In this document: piece by piece, positions 1 to 11,395 of the stretch
How positions within the stretch are numbered: position 1 is the first letter of the stretch
Layout: each line of letters begins with the position of its first letter
Source: Branchiostoma floridae
Taxonomy: Eukaryota > Chordata > Leptocardii > Amphioxiformes > Branchiostomatidae
Direction of reading: 5' to 3'
Assembly: GCF_000003815.2 (NCBI RefSeq)
Contig: NC_049992.1
Location: 17,963,518-18,027,517 of the forward strand
DNA length: 64,000 bases
Notes under the pieces: generated by a model
Seen by the model: the letters and a program-made list of their open reading frames with translations, nothing else
Told to the model about the DNA's origin: nothing
The model's database searches: none
Position numbers and translations under genes: made by a program

Positions 1-999
1 CAAGTGCGAAATGCCATCGAACTCTTACATAGGAAAAAATAGACTCATCACAAGATTACTTCTCATATTCATATATCTTTGGCTAGCAGAAGAAGGTGGG
101 TGGTTATCATGGAAGCTCATCTGTGTTGGTAGCAATCATAGACCAATGCTAAACTTTCTTCAAAAACAAATGTATGCACGGATCAAAACACCGGTATCAT
201 CTAAATGGTACCGGTCAAGACAATTGAGCAAATAATTAAACACTAATACCGGACAATAGATTCTTCTTTACTTTTGTTCTTTCACATCTGCTTCTTTGAC
301 TTTGGACATGGCTAAATTTGACATTCTACAATATTAGTATTCGTTTTCCGATATTCTAATGCAATTTACGGCATATATAGTCGCTAATTTGCTACTTTGT
401 ACGATTAACCAAAAAAATAAAACCACACGAAAATTGATGCGTGCGTCGATGTCATCCCTATATCATGAACATCTCTAGAAATAAAACAATTTCTCCAAGT
501 GATCCCTTTTTTACGTTCACAAACTACCTCTTTTCAAATCCATTTTTATTGTACTATCAAAGAACCACCCACCTTCGGTCTAGAAGGCGCATGAATATAA
601 GAAGCAATTGCAATATTATGATGAGTCTAAATTAAGGTTGTTCCTTTGCAAGAATTCGATGACGTTTTGCACTTTTTTCATCATAACAATAGATGCATTT
701 TTGTGGAAAGTAGGTTTACTGGTATATTTTTATAAAGTATTGCACTTATCCCTAGTAAGCCATCACCAGGTAACAAGTTCCGAAATTGATAATCAAACCT
801 GTGCATCATAACACAGTAGGAAATACTTCAGAGGGAGGCAAATATTTCAAGCATTGTTTGAAATCACAAGCAATGGCGCCAAAGGGATGTTGACTTTACC
901 TTCGCTGACGTGACTCGGATGTATGATAATAAGATGCTTTATTCGGTGATTTCTGCAAATTACCAGGTATTACGAAGCCATAGACATATCAAGACAGTT

Positions 1000-1890
1000 C
1001 ATTAGACTGGGGGGGGGGGGGGTCACAGCGAGGTCACTATGACATCATTTAACTGCAGATTGACGTGCACTAAGACTACCAAACTTGGGAACTTCTCCTG
1101 GGATGTGATTTCTTGTGTTCACATGGCAATGGGTTTCTTACAGCCATGTTTTAGAAAAAAATACTAATTTAGGTTTAGACCTAAATTAGTATTTAGGTTT
1201 AGACCTAAATTAGTATTTTTTCTAAAACATTAAACAATTCGGTTTTAAGGTCTTATTACTAAACCACACTTATTTTCCTATAACACCTAATGTTATTTCA
1301 TGTTACCTTAATCGTTTTATATTCATAATTATGCTTAATTCGATGACGCCATTGGTCAAAATCCAAATTGGCGGACCATTCTTTGACTCGAATGTATTTA
1401 CTATCTGCTATTTTCAAACTAAATAAAGTTTACATGATCGTTTTCAGTCGATTTTATGGGATTTCGTTGTAATGTGTAGATAGAATAGTATTTTAGAAAA
1501 TTTTAGATCGAGATCCACGATGGCGGACATCTGACGTCATTTCCTAACGTCAATAAGGTTGCCAATGCAACAAAAGTCTTGGTTGTCTTAAATACTGCCA
1601 ATAAGGAACCCTTTTTGGTTAACGTTTTGTTAAATACCTTTATATATATAATAGAAATATTTACACGGGTTTTTCCACTAAAATCGCATTAATGACATTA
1701 CAATTACGTCATGTTATGTTACGTCACAATGATACCAAAATGACAAGTAAGCTATTATAAGATCAAACTTAACGATTACATCATTTAGTTTCCGTACACC
1801 AAGCCGTTTGGAAATTACGAAAGGGAGGCTGAATGACCCCCTTCCATCCATGAATTAAAAAAGCCCAGTCTAGATAATTAGGGTTTAACC
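1000..1890. repeat. Probable decayed MITE with TAGACTGGG ends
   Basis: The right end reads CCCAGTCTAGATAATTAGGG followed by TTTAA near 1864-1887, and the left end has TAGACTGGG at about 1003-1011 facing the other way. A similar CCCTATCTAGACCGGGG end directly follows TTAA at 21309 in gene B. Inside are motifs shared with 21313-21813 and 38930-39300 (a GATGACGTCAT-like stretch and CCAAGATGGCGG-like stretch). The left end is eroded, so exact borders and the assignment to a piggyBac-like family are uncertain. Confidence 0.35.
1147..1229. repeat. Palindrome, expanded form (83 bp)
   Basis: Outer arms TGTTTTAGAAAAAAATACTA and its reverse complement enclose two tandem AATTTAGGTTTAGACCTAAATT units. 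The equivalent site near gene E (53811-53870) has only one unit, so the centre has been duplicated here. The single-strand form could fold into a long hairpin. Confidence 0.85.
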
Positions 1891-2652
1891 CTTAAAAACA
1901 TCTACTAAGGTTTTTGTTCGCCATTAAACAACAATAATGACAAGCGATACTTTAAGTTACGACATTACAATGCATAGTGAAGCTACAGGCTTGTATCCGA
2001 CATGTTGGACCGGCAATCTTGTTCAAATAAGCTGACATTGTGAATTCTACATCATAAAATTTACTTTAACCGCCATACTATATTATAGTTGTGAAATAAA
2101 ATCTAAAAAAATCAGCACTGCTATATAAAGGAATAGAATAAAGATAAAGAAACACATTGATCTTTAAACGATAAAATGAATAAAACTTTTTAAAAGAACA
2201 TCCAGTCAACGGTGCAAATGTTGTATCGAGAAGAACATCCTGTCAAAAGTGCAATACATTTTTCCACATAAGGTCACGTCGATTTGATATTTCGAGAAGA
2301 TTTCATTTCACCGGGCGTCAATTTTCGCCCATTTAAAAAAAAAAAAGATGTTCATATTTTGAATCGCACAATTCAACTAATGAAGATTTCAATACATCCT
2401 GAAAATTCATATACAAAATGAAAAAATGGATGCTTATGACGAAGAGTGCTGGAGCTGACTGAAAATTGTTTTCATAAATAAAGCATCTTCCACCTTCTTA
2501 TTGGTTTTGACTTTCCCGGAGGAAATCATAAATGATTGAATTAACAGATGACTTAGAGAGACATCCTGTCAATTAGTTTTACTCTAGACAAGGATTTCCT
2601 CTTAATCGTCTCCGCTCCTCCAGCATTCTTCTTCCTCGGTGTCCTTGTTCTT

Positions 2653-3804
2653 CAGATTCAGATTCAGATTCAGATTTATTGGTTCTTGGCATGGCAAATG
2701 GCAAATTATAACTGCCACATGAAGTGTAATCGTAAAATCCTTAAAAGTCAATACAATTTACAAACATGCATAATCACATTTTGTTTAAAAACCTAGACGT
2801 TGGCACTGGATTAAACATAGCAGTGGCGGAGAGACAAAAGTGGACACAACTATGTCAGCAAACAATAACGTACGTAAAATTTACAAGGAAAAAGTAAATG
2901 CATGTATATTCTGTACAGACGCAGTACTAGTGACCTATCGCCACAGAGTCGCCATCTTGATAGAGCAATTTCATTGCTCTAGGAACAAAGGAGAGTTCAT
3001 GTCTCTTAGTCTTACTCTTTGTCAGTGCCCGGTAGCGCCCTTCGCGACGGAGGTTATAGCAATTGTTCTGAGGTGGGGCAATGAACTCGTTCAGAGGAGA
3101 ACTACTGTCCTGGAGTGTGTTGCGCAAAGTACTGAGCGTAGCAAGGTCACGTCTACTGGACAGTGAAGGCAAAGAGTCCGCAGGGATTCCGATCAGTCTC
3201 AGACATCGCTTCTGAACTTTTTCCAACATGTCGGAGAGGTACTTCGGTAGCCCTCCCCACACAGGGCTGGCATACTCCAGTGAGGGGCGAATGAATGTCA
3301 GATAAATCTGGAGCAGGACATCAGTAGGGAGACCAGCCCTCTTTGCAGCCGCAAGGTAATATACACGTGGGCGGGACTTCGTCAGCATGAAGTGAACGTG
3401 TTCATCCCAGGTAAGGTTGGCAGTGATGTGTACTCCAAGTAGTTTGAAAGACGTAGTCCTCTGAATCACGTGACCAGATATTGTCGGATGAGGAGGGACA
3501 GGAATGTTTACCTCCTTCCTTGCACTGATTACCATGTCCATTGTCTTTTTCCCGTTTACCTTGAGAGTGTAGTCCTCCCCCCATTCAACAATGGAGTCAA
3601 GTGCCTTCTGCGTTTGACCAGGAAGTGACGCCATTAGCATTTCAGAGGTTGTCAGATCGTCCGCATATTTGACAGGAACAATGGGCCTTGGCAACCTTGC
3701 ATCCAAGGTATTTATGCAGATGACGAAAAGCGTTGGTGACAGAATACCACCCTGTGGAACACCCGCGAGGACATCGTGGGACTTAGATACACAGGGGCCC
3801 CCCC
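2653..3804 (-). mobile_element. 5'-truncated LINE (CR1/L2-like) inside last exon of gene A
   Basis: On the minus strand 3804-2927 is open and encodes the C-terminal part of a non-LTR reverse transcriptase: GVPQGGILSPTLF (motif B), KYADDLT (catalytic YADD, motif C) and SFKLLGVHI, then a thumb region with YASPVWGGLPKYL. Motif A and everything upstream, including any endonuclease, are missing, as in typical 5' truncation. The 3' end has AATAAA followed by four ATCTGA-type repeats, a CR1/L2-style tail. The insertion splits a sequence that is continuous at 56130-56170 in gene E (CCTTGTTCTT | CCTATAGTCGAC). The target duplication is at most a couple of bases. The clade name is from recall of motifs. 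Confidence 0.88.
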
Positions 3805-3979
3805 TTCCTATAGTCGACACAGTCGAGACAGTCACAGTGGTAAGTGGAGCTACCGCACCAGTTTGAATCGGAACAGCATGGGCGTTTACCGTCAGGATCA
3901 CATTCAGCAGGGTTACCATCGTCTGCAGGGTAACCCTGGCCGCAACGTGAATCGGCTCGCCACTTGGAAGCTATTAGAG
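3783..3979 (-). CDS. Gene A exon 7: hevein-like cysteine module with LINE-derived stop
   Basis: The acceptor AATAG precedes CTCTAATAGC, phase 1. The exon encodes SKWRADSRCGQGYPADDGNP and goes on to AECDPDG, PCCSDSNWCGSSTYHC and CDCLDCVDY. Eight cysteines with the CCSx(3)WCGx(4)HC core resemble the chitin-binding hevein fold; that is inference from spacing only. After CVDYRK the reading frame enters the LINE and stops after GGPLCI at 3783, whereas gene E continues with a 15-residue acidic/basic tail. All eight cysteines survive, so the module could still fold. No intron downstream is needed. Confidence 0.75.
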
Positions 3980-4416
3980 CTATTGGAAGAAATGTTATAG
4001 TCAACATTTGCACACAAAAAAAGCCTCGTAAGCAACTATTGCATTGAATTTTTCTGAATTGAGATGTTTACTGCATCTCGAACACAAGACCGTGTGTTCC
4101 GTACCACCCGATGTAACCGACCACGGGTAGAATTGTCTGACTACCGAGAGCTGGAGAGTGATGCAGAATACAATGTCGAAATTTGAGTCATTACAACATT
4201 TTAATGTGATTATATTGGCTGTAACCATGAAAAATGGGTATTCCCTGAAAAGGTATGTCTTAAGACATGCTGTTGATCAACATAGTGTTGCCAGTAGTTA
4301 CAGAGAGTAAACATGTCGGAATGAATTGTAAGCTTAACGATACCATTGTTCGAGTTGAAGAGGTGAGTGACAAAAGAGTGAGTCAGTTTCCTTAATGGAA
4401 GGATGATTTCCTTTAC
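3980..4416. other. Intron 6 of gene A, with deletion junction
   Basis: Non-coding. At 4275-4277 (GAT) the sequence switches from similarity with 56600-56618 to similarity with 58816 onwards of gene E. The 2.2 kb in E between those points, which holds the PAN and second F5/8 exons, is absent. B shows the same junction near 21192, so the event predates the A/B duplication. Confidence 0.7.
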
Positions 4417-4863
4417 CTGATGGCCGTCCATAGAGGTTCAGTTCCCTGATCGCTGACCGAACGCGCTTGTCAACCGGTATGATCAGGAGCTTCCAATACC
4501 GCGCAGTTTCCTGGAAACCGCCGAACTCCTGGCGCCGGTCCGTCCCTCTCTCCACGTTAGTTTTGAGCAAGACATCCTCCCAGTCGTACGGACTCCCAAC
4601 CTGCGACTTTTGCAACCTGAAGGCTACGATATCAAGTTTGATGCGTCCGAAGTTGTTGATTGCGATGCGACTCAGAGTATGTGGTACTGTGAGGTCAAGT
4701 ACGATATACCCTTTGAAAATGCCAAAAGGAAAATGGGCACCTTGGATCACCCAGTAGGTTTTAGTGTCTCCATCCAAGGCTTTTGTGACATCATGTTGGT
4801 TCCAAGGTGCGTCGATAGAGTCCACAACCCATGAGTCCCGTTTCAGCCACGCAGGCCGTACAA
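4417..4863 (-). CDS. Gene A exon 6: F5/8-type C (discoidin) domain
   Basis: Acceptor TTTCTCAG at 4864-4871, donor GTAAAGG after 4417; 447 nt, phases 1 and 1, so it is a symmetric module of 149 codons. Family landmarks are visible in order: AWLKRDSWVVDS, ALDGDTKTYWV, YIVLDLTVPHTLSRIAI, FRLQKSQVGSPYDWEDVL, QEFGGFQETARYWKL and IRELNLYGRPSG. Discoidin domains bind phospholipids, glycans or extracellular partners. The pair of terminal cysteines usual in F5/8 domains is missing; the exon has no cysteine at all. It is 447 nt in E too, with only a few substitutions. Confidence 0.9.
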
Positions 4864-6235
4864 CTGAGAAAGAACACGCAGTATTGTCAATATTATGAAA
4901 CGTCATATTTTCCAATAAGGTATTTTGAAATGAAAATTACACTGCAGTATTGACCCTATTCAGACCGGGCTTTTCGGTCAATCTGGGACGGAGGAGGTGC
5001 TTTTGAAGTCCGTTAACCCTTAATCGACTTATTATTTGACCACAAAATTATCAGAGAATGATGTAGACGTACGTAAAATCTGAATAGTGTAAGAAGTTTG
5101 ATACCGTTGTGACGTAACATTACATCATTATGACGTCATTAATTTGATTAATTTGCCTGGAACTATGAAAAAAGGGTATTCCGAGAAACCTTCAAGGTTC
5201 ATGTTACAGCAATTGTTGATAATGTCTGCTACTTTTGTTAATAGGAACATCGGCATGACAGCAAAATTTATGCATGTGCAATTTTGAAAATAGACTTAAT
5301 TACATAAGACTTGATTATTCATGTAATAAAATAACTGTAATGTAGCAAGAAAACCTGAAAAATACATTGTTGCGTAGTAGGTAGTGTTCATTTCCGGCTA
5401 AACATGGGTGTAGATAATTCTAAAAAGTCTTCTTCGTTACGCAACCTTCCTTTAATTCTTCCGTTTGTACTGATGAAGGCCGTAGAAACGGTGGTCGTAG
5501 AAACGTTACCTTACACTATGTTGAATTGATCTACCAACCTGATGAAGTTATTTATGGTCTAGGTAATATTAACATATACACAGAGGTTACCAGGTATATG
5601 GCATCATTTCCGTGTCAAAATATCGTATCGTAAAAACGTACCTTAAACTAGCGTGAACGTCTACGATATACGTACGTTTCGATAAAAACGATATCTTTTT
5701 ACGTATACGATGCACACAACCGGCTCACGACCAGGCGTGGCGTGCAGACCACGTACTTACACCTTACGCAACTTTGCGAGTGACGTGCCTTAAGACGTGC
5801 TCCCTCCCTGTCCTTAGTTTCCTTCTACACTTTTTCAGAAAAAAGGGCTCCCAAAAAACCTACGGACAAAAAGCACGTACGGTGGGCGATTTTTTTATAC
5901 TGTATCGTTCTGATATGTACATTCTATATCGGAATATCGTATCACAAAACATTTAACAGCGTTAAAGTACATAATGATTATGGCCATAGATTACAATTAA
6001 GTTTTTCACTGTTCATTGTCACATGTATGTTCCCTATGTTTCTACCATGTACTTGCAATTAGCCTCCGGGCATGAACTTGCAAATAAACTTCCTATTATA
6101 AAGATTCTTCAATCGGCGCAGTTGACATTTCCATTAGGATGTTGTCTTTGATCGACAATTCTATCGTACCATATATCTTTTGTTTAGAGTGATTCTGCCA
6201 AAGTTGATCGAAAAGAGAAGTTGAATATGTCTTAC
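4864..6235. other. Intron 5 of gene A
   Basis: No coding potential seen. It contains a MITE-like end TTGACCCTATTCAGACCGGG at about 4952, a conserved downstream block with TGACGTCATTAATTTGATTA (5131-5150), and remnants of stalk-exon flank (ATGGCATCATTTCCGTGTCA near 5598), suggesting an old partial duplication of the region after the stalk exon. The same intron in E is 59409-60785. Confidence 0.6.
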
Positions 6236-6465
6236 CATCCTGTATCTCGCAGACGTAGCGGAATTGTAGGAGGCAGTCTGCGTCTGCCCACTTGTCTCGT
6301 CTTCCCCCCACTTGATTCCCGAAGACGATGTGCGCACAGTTGAATCCGTTGTCGAGATCGTTTGGCTCCCCAGACGCCCAACTCGTAAAACTGCCCAGTG
6401 CGGTGCCCCTGTCGTCTCTCCAGACAAACGCTGTCTTCCTCATACCAAGCCAAAACTGAGCGTCC
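6236..6465 (-). CDS. Gene A exon 5: C-type lectin domain, C-terminal half
   Basis: Acceptor ACAATATAG before GGACGCTCAG, donor GTAAGACA after GGATG; 230 nt, phase 2 in and phase 1 out. The translation shows AQFWLGMRKTAFVWRDD, FTSWASGEPNDLDNGFNCAH, DKWADADC and RYVCEIQDG, that is the WIGL-like, EPN and WND regions of a C-type lectin fold. EPN (mannose-type specificity in canonical members) is kept, but the acidic residue before the cysteine is replaced (FNC) and WND reads WAD. Two ligands of the usual Ca2+ site 2 are therefore lost, and classical calcium-dependent sugar binding is doubtful. Confidence 0.9.
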
Positions 6466-6774
6466 CTATATTGTTAAATGTAGAAGTGCATGACATCAGT
6501 TTGTTATTGCCTCTCTTATTGCTAGTTCTGCAGACAACAATATATCCATTCAACATCTTTCGGACACAGCAACATCTTGTGCTGCAGTACTATGTGAACC
6601 AGCCAGAATTGCCATGAGGAAAGTGACAGACGGTCACCAAAAAGTCGTTATGAATAAAGCAATTTTTTAGTAAAACGAGTTTCTTTATTAAGTGACGTAC
6701 CTACCTGATGAAACTGTTCACGAATTTCCATTCAACTAGCAGTGAGGCCCAAGCCAATATAGTTGTCACCTTAC

Positions 6775-6955
6775 CTGCTGACGCAGTTCTTTAGGAACAC
6801 CAGGTTTTGTTGTTCCTCTTCGTCCCTTGGAATCGCAACGAGGCCGCCTTGTCGTCTGCATTCTTCCTGTGCTCCCCCACATGTTGAGCTGCCTTCAGGG
6901 ACGGTGTACGTCTTACCACTGGGCAGTACGATTCGGTTGTCTTGCGGACAGGGTG
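6775..6955 (-). CDS. Gene A exon 4: C-type lectin domain, N-terminal half
   Basis: Acceptor CTTTGAAG before CACCCTGTCC, donor GTAAGGTG after AGCAG; 181 nt, phase 1 in and phase 2 out. The exon encodes APCPQDNRIVLPSGKTYTV, then TCGGAQEECRRQGGLVAIP and LVFLKNCVSR. The AQEECRRQGGLVAI stretch matches the long first helix and following strand of the C-type lectin fold. The exon lies directly after the stalk, so the lectin fold is the first folded ectodomain. With exon 5 it makes a domain of about 137 residues. Confidence 0.85.
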
Positions 6956-7564
6956 CTTCAAAGACAAGAGTTCGGAGACCTCATACCTCAATGAAATTTT
7001 CTGATCATGCAGATGTCTTTCGCATCTGCATGATTGATGCTTGATTATGAACACCTTTAACTAACTTACAAAGGTCACAATACTGACAATCCAATCATTT
7101 ATTACATGTACTTAGCTGAATTAGGACACTTAATTTTATGCGATATTATGCAAATTAGAGACGATATTTGCATAATTGATATCTGCTAATCCTCCACCTA
7201 CCACAAGCTATATATGCTAAGGGTCTTTGAGTCCTATAATGGAAAACACTATAAATATAGATTTTCCCCATTAAGTATGCAATTTTAATCCATATTTGCA
7301 TAATTCACACCTCATTACGCACATCTCTGCCAAATATATTTGCATGCCAAATATCATGAAAATCAATTGTTCCTATATACTCCATTATGCTCCTTGGACG
7401 ATTTCGAATCCGAATACCGAATGGAAATTCATCGTCTGAATATTGCGATATCGTATTCGTAAAACGATATCGTTTTGACCGGAAAACACGTATATCGTAG
7501 AAGTATTTCGCTATTTCAAGGTGCGTTTTAGATACGATATTTTGACACGGAAATGATGCCATAC

Positions 7565-7862
7565 CAGGTATATAGGTGGTGTCCACAGCTGAGTGACCAT
7601 TGGTGAAGGTAGTGTCCGCAGCAGGGTGACCGTTGGTGTAAGTAGTGTCCGTAGCAGGGTGACCATTGGTGTCGGTAGTGCCCAAAGCAGACAGACCATG
7701 AGTGTAGGGAGTGTCCGCAGCAGGCTGACCAATAGAGTAGGAAGTGTCCACAGCAGGCTGACCATAGGTGTAGGGATTGTCCGCAGCAGGCTGACCATGG
7801 GTGTAGGTAGTGTCCACAGCAGGCTGACCAGCGTTGGATGTATTATAAACAGCCTCTATTGT
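7565..7862 (-). CDS. Gene A exon 3: Thr/Pro-rich repeat stalk
   Basis: Acceptor ATCTACAG before ACAATAGAGG, donor GTATGGCA after CCTG; 298 nt, phase 0 in and phase 1 out. After TIEAVYNTSNA come eight imperfect 11-residue repeats (GQPAVDTTYTH type; 33-bp unit). The composition is rich in Thr, Pro, Asp and Gly with no cysteine, as expected for an extended and possibly O-glycosylated spacer between membrane and lectin domain. Glycosylation is inference. Confidence 0.85.
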
Positions 7863-8061
7863 CTGTAGATAAGAGAGATTCTAGTTTATATAGCTCATAC
7901 AGTGAACAGTACTTGTGACGAATGTAAATACTGACGGCCCTTTCCATTATGTAACATGATGTGCAATTAACAATGTCCTCCTAAACATGTTCTACATGTA
8001 CAAGACACAAATACATTCACGTAGACTACAACCCGGAACGGAATGAAGACCGTTTTCTTAC

Positions 8062-8174
8062 CTTTTGAACGTCCCGAACATTGTTGTGAAAATAAATCCA
8101 GGTTCCGAAAACGATCGATGCCGCCAACAAAGCAGTTACTATCACGGCAACGCCAATTCTTCTATAAGTGTACT
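8062..8174 (-). CDS. Gene A exon 2: transmembrane segment
   Basis: Acceptor ATTTTCAG before AGTACACTTA, donor GTAAGAAA after CAAAAG; 113 nt, phase 1 in and phase 0 out. It encodes YTYRRIGVAVIVTALLAASI followed by VFGTWIYFHNNVRDVQK. The helix is about 22 residues long. Two arginines sit just before it and none inside, so by the positive-inside rule the N-terminal tail is cytoplasmic. The exon is too short to be found by ORF length alone. Confidence 0.9.
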
Positions 8175-10626
8175 CTGAAAATACATACGAGGTAAACGTC
8201 AAGATGATGTTGCTCATGACTCATGTATATAGGCTACATATATTACAGATATTCTTGAGAAGATGGAATATAAAAGCCATTTTCCATGTAGCACGGCCCC
8301 CGCTTCTATACTAATACTTTTCTTTGTGAGTACGACGTTAGGACAAACAGCTTTTAAGATAACTCTAATTTAAAAACAACTCATCGAAATTCATTTAACT
8401 TAATCTAGTACACTTTTCACAAAAGCAAAATGTAAATAAAAATGTTTCTAAAAACAAAAGGACGATATACTTGGATTAGATTGGTTATCAAAGATAACGA
8501 CAATCAAATAGTTTTTGAATGCAAGACCATAAATATGTCTAAAAATATCAATAAGACTTGTGGTATGGCTGAAATATAATGATCTTTGTTGCATATCCAT
8601 GCCCTACATGGGCTAAATGCACTCAGTTAAATAACTGTAGAAGTGTAGAAAAACAACGTTACATTCTATTGAAAGCTATATTGTTTCTTTCCTCATATTT
8701 AAACATGAGAAAACAAATTTGGTTAGTTTTTTTTTTCAGTACATGGCAGTTAATAACGAAACTAGAGAACGAGTTTTTTTTTGCAGTTTAAGCATAAAAT
8801 GCCATGTTTGCTCCTTTTTTAGACAACTAAACATGAAACTAAACATAACACTAGAAAGGCCGACATTTGCTTAAGAGCAAATACAGCATATTTCAGCCAT
8901 ACCCCTTCCCACGCAACATTGGACTGTTCCAAATCATCCCTGCGCAAAAATGGAACATCCTCTTAACAGTACATTATCCCCCAAAGTGGACTGGTATTGT
9001 GACTTGATTCCAGGTAAAGATAGAGCTTGCTTCTATTTTTCAGAAAATGACAATAATCACACCTTCCATTTAGAAAATTTTCATCATGACTGAAAATTGT
9101 TGAATGACTTCATGTAATGTCATTAACAATTTTCAGTACGATAACTAGGTGTAAGTTTAAAAAAAGTATAAGCTCCTTGTGATGTGGGTACATTTATTAT
9201 TGCAGTGAACTTTTTTTATTCAAGTAGGGCATACGATTTAATAATTATCAAGCAGGTGCAGGTACTGTAGGAGCGTTTGTTTTCTTCAAGCTGTAAAACT
9301 GTTAAACTGTTTTACTTTGTATGCAATCAGCCATCGAGCCTATTCTTATTTTAGTTTAACAACTCAGTCCTGCCAGACCCGGAAGATACGATTGAACCTT
9401 GTTCGAGGATTTATTTTCGTCTGTCTGGTCAGTCTGTTCATACCCTGGCGCTGAAAGTGTTTTATCGGGCTGAAACTCTGGCAGTTTAAAGTTACTTACA
9501 ATTTAAATGTTCAAAGTTTATGTCAAACAACAACAGCACTAGGAACACATACATTTGCTCTGGAGAAAATACAGCAATTTTCGCAAGTTCCAGTCCAGTG
9601 ATAGAAATGTGACCACTATAGACAGGTGGTCACTATAGAGAAAAATGCTGATCTATTGACTAGGAGCCATACGTTACACATGATTTCAGTACACTGATCA
9701 TTAATCATATAAACATTGCACAGGTAAGCCAATTGTTTAGATGTACAATTAAGTTCAAATAATTCTGAAGAGAAATATTGATGAGAAAATAATCATTCTC
9801 GCCACTGTCTAACTTATAATTACGTATCAAAACTAAACGCAGATTTTCTAACTAACGCACCTTTCGCCGACTTCATCAAAGGACCGCCGGCTATCAATCA
9901 AACACGGCTGTTGATTAGACTTAGAGTTTCAAACAGTCATGTGCTGTGTGCCAGTTGACAGCGAACTTCATGCTACGTGATGTTTTACATTGCTTGGACC
10001 TTCTTTCCTACAGCGGTGCTTCTACAAAATATTTAGACTGTAACACTGAGTCCCACGTGTTTTATAGAATAGAATTTGACGCAGAACAGCGTTTTTTGCT
10101 GGGTATTTTTCTTGAAACATGTCCGTGGGAATATCAGCCAGGCGGCGACGTAGGGATATCAGACCGTCAACAAAAGTCGCACGGCGGTATAACGGCGCAG
10201 CGAAGATACTAGCGCTATAAGCGCTTCAACTAAGGATGGCAACCCGTACAATATTTTTGTATACTGTTGAGCTAAGTAAAGTTTGTTGTTTATGAGGTTT
10301 TAGTTGTCTTTGAAGCTTTGACCCGAAATATTTTAAAGTCAAACTGCTGAAGAGAAGTAAGTGACTGCTACGATTATCGTAGATATGGCCCTAAAAAAAC
10401 TGATAAAAGAAGCCTTCTCAATAGTCTAAAATGCAAGAGCTTCCGGGGGGGCTTCGCCCACCTGGGTCCCCCCCCACACAATGGCCCTGCCCCTGGACCC
10501 CGCCAGGGACATTCGGCGGCCCCCGGACCCCTGTCCGACGCTTTTAAAAAAGTCCTGGCGAGAAGTCTGTACGGCCTGAGTCTTCAAGTTAACGTATTGT
10601 GTGGTCCCGCTTATGAATATTAATTA

Positions 10627-10750
10627 NNNNNNNNNNNNNNNNNNNNNNNNNNNNNNNNNNNNNNNNNNNNNNNNNNNNNNNNNNNNNNNNNNNNNNNNNN
10701 NNNNNNNNNNNNNNNNNNNNNNNNNNNNNNNNNNNNNNNNNNNNNNNNNN
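10627..10750. other. Assembly gap (124 N)
   Basis: Run of N inside the Helitron-like element of gene A; apparent ORFs across it are meaningless. Confidence 1.
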
Positions 10751-11395
10751 CGAAAGAGACAGCCTCCTGGCAGCAACCACAGCAATTAAGCCTTTTACAG
10801 TACTTTAAGCCCAAAATTTTACTTGGATCATTTTACCAACTATCTTATGCCTATCTATACCAAATGTTACTCATACCAGGGTACAGGGGTGCAAAATATA
10901 CCGTTATAAGACCGTCAACAACAGTCGCACGGAGCTAACAGCGCAGCGAAAATACCATCGCTAGCGTTTCAACTTCGGATAACAAGTTATAAGTACTGTT
11001 GAACTCAGTAACGTTAAAGTTTGTTTTTAGTTGCCTTTGACGGTTTGACCTGAAATAGCGTTACGCTAAACTCCTGAATAGAAGTTAAGTGACTGCTGCG
11101 ATTATCATAGATATGCCCCAAGAACTGATACAATATATGATAAAGCCTTCTGAATAGTCTAAAATGCGAGAGCCTTAGGCGGGCTTCGCTCCCCCTGGCG
11201 GGAACACTGCTATATACGGGATCATGAGGCCCCGCTTATGAAAATTAATGGCCTCTTCTTCGCTGATTGGCTAGGTCTTTGATTCAATTAACTCTCCGGC
11301 TGACGCGCACAGGTGTGGCTCCGTGCGGGGTCACGGAAGGTCACGTCAGGAGGCCAAAAGAAAACAAATTTCCCCTCAGAAAAGTGCCAAAATTA

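Larger units (their letters stand above)
1..2652. other. Spacer downstream of gene A
   Basis: I find no convincing gene here. The stretch is nearly identical to 16985-19569 and a close relative of 52700-55080 and 56000-56140. It contains a homopolymer G run near 1009-1022, a palindrome at 1147-1229, a probable decayed MITE around 1000-1890, and up to position 2652 the 3' untranslated or downstream sequence of gene A. Relative to the spacers downstream of C and D, a segment of about 450 bp (roughly 440-890) lies in inverted orientation. Confidence 0.6.

Noticed and set aside
2927-3919. 330-aa minus-strand ORF as one gene
   Set aside because: The first 38 codons are the hevein-like exon read in the wrong frame; the rest is LINE reverse transcriptase. 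It is a chance fusion across an insertion border. The copy at 19844-20836 is the same.
8560-8585. Further Helitron 5' end at GTATGGCTGAAATATAATGATC (also near 26345 and 63105)
   Set aside because: The 5' motif is clear, but I could not find a matching CTAG plus hairpin end, so no element is called.
10589-10814. ORFs spanning N runs
   Set aside because: Translation across an assembly gap; no information.
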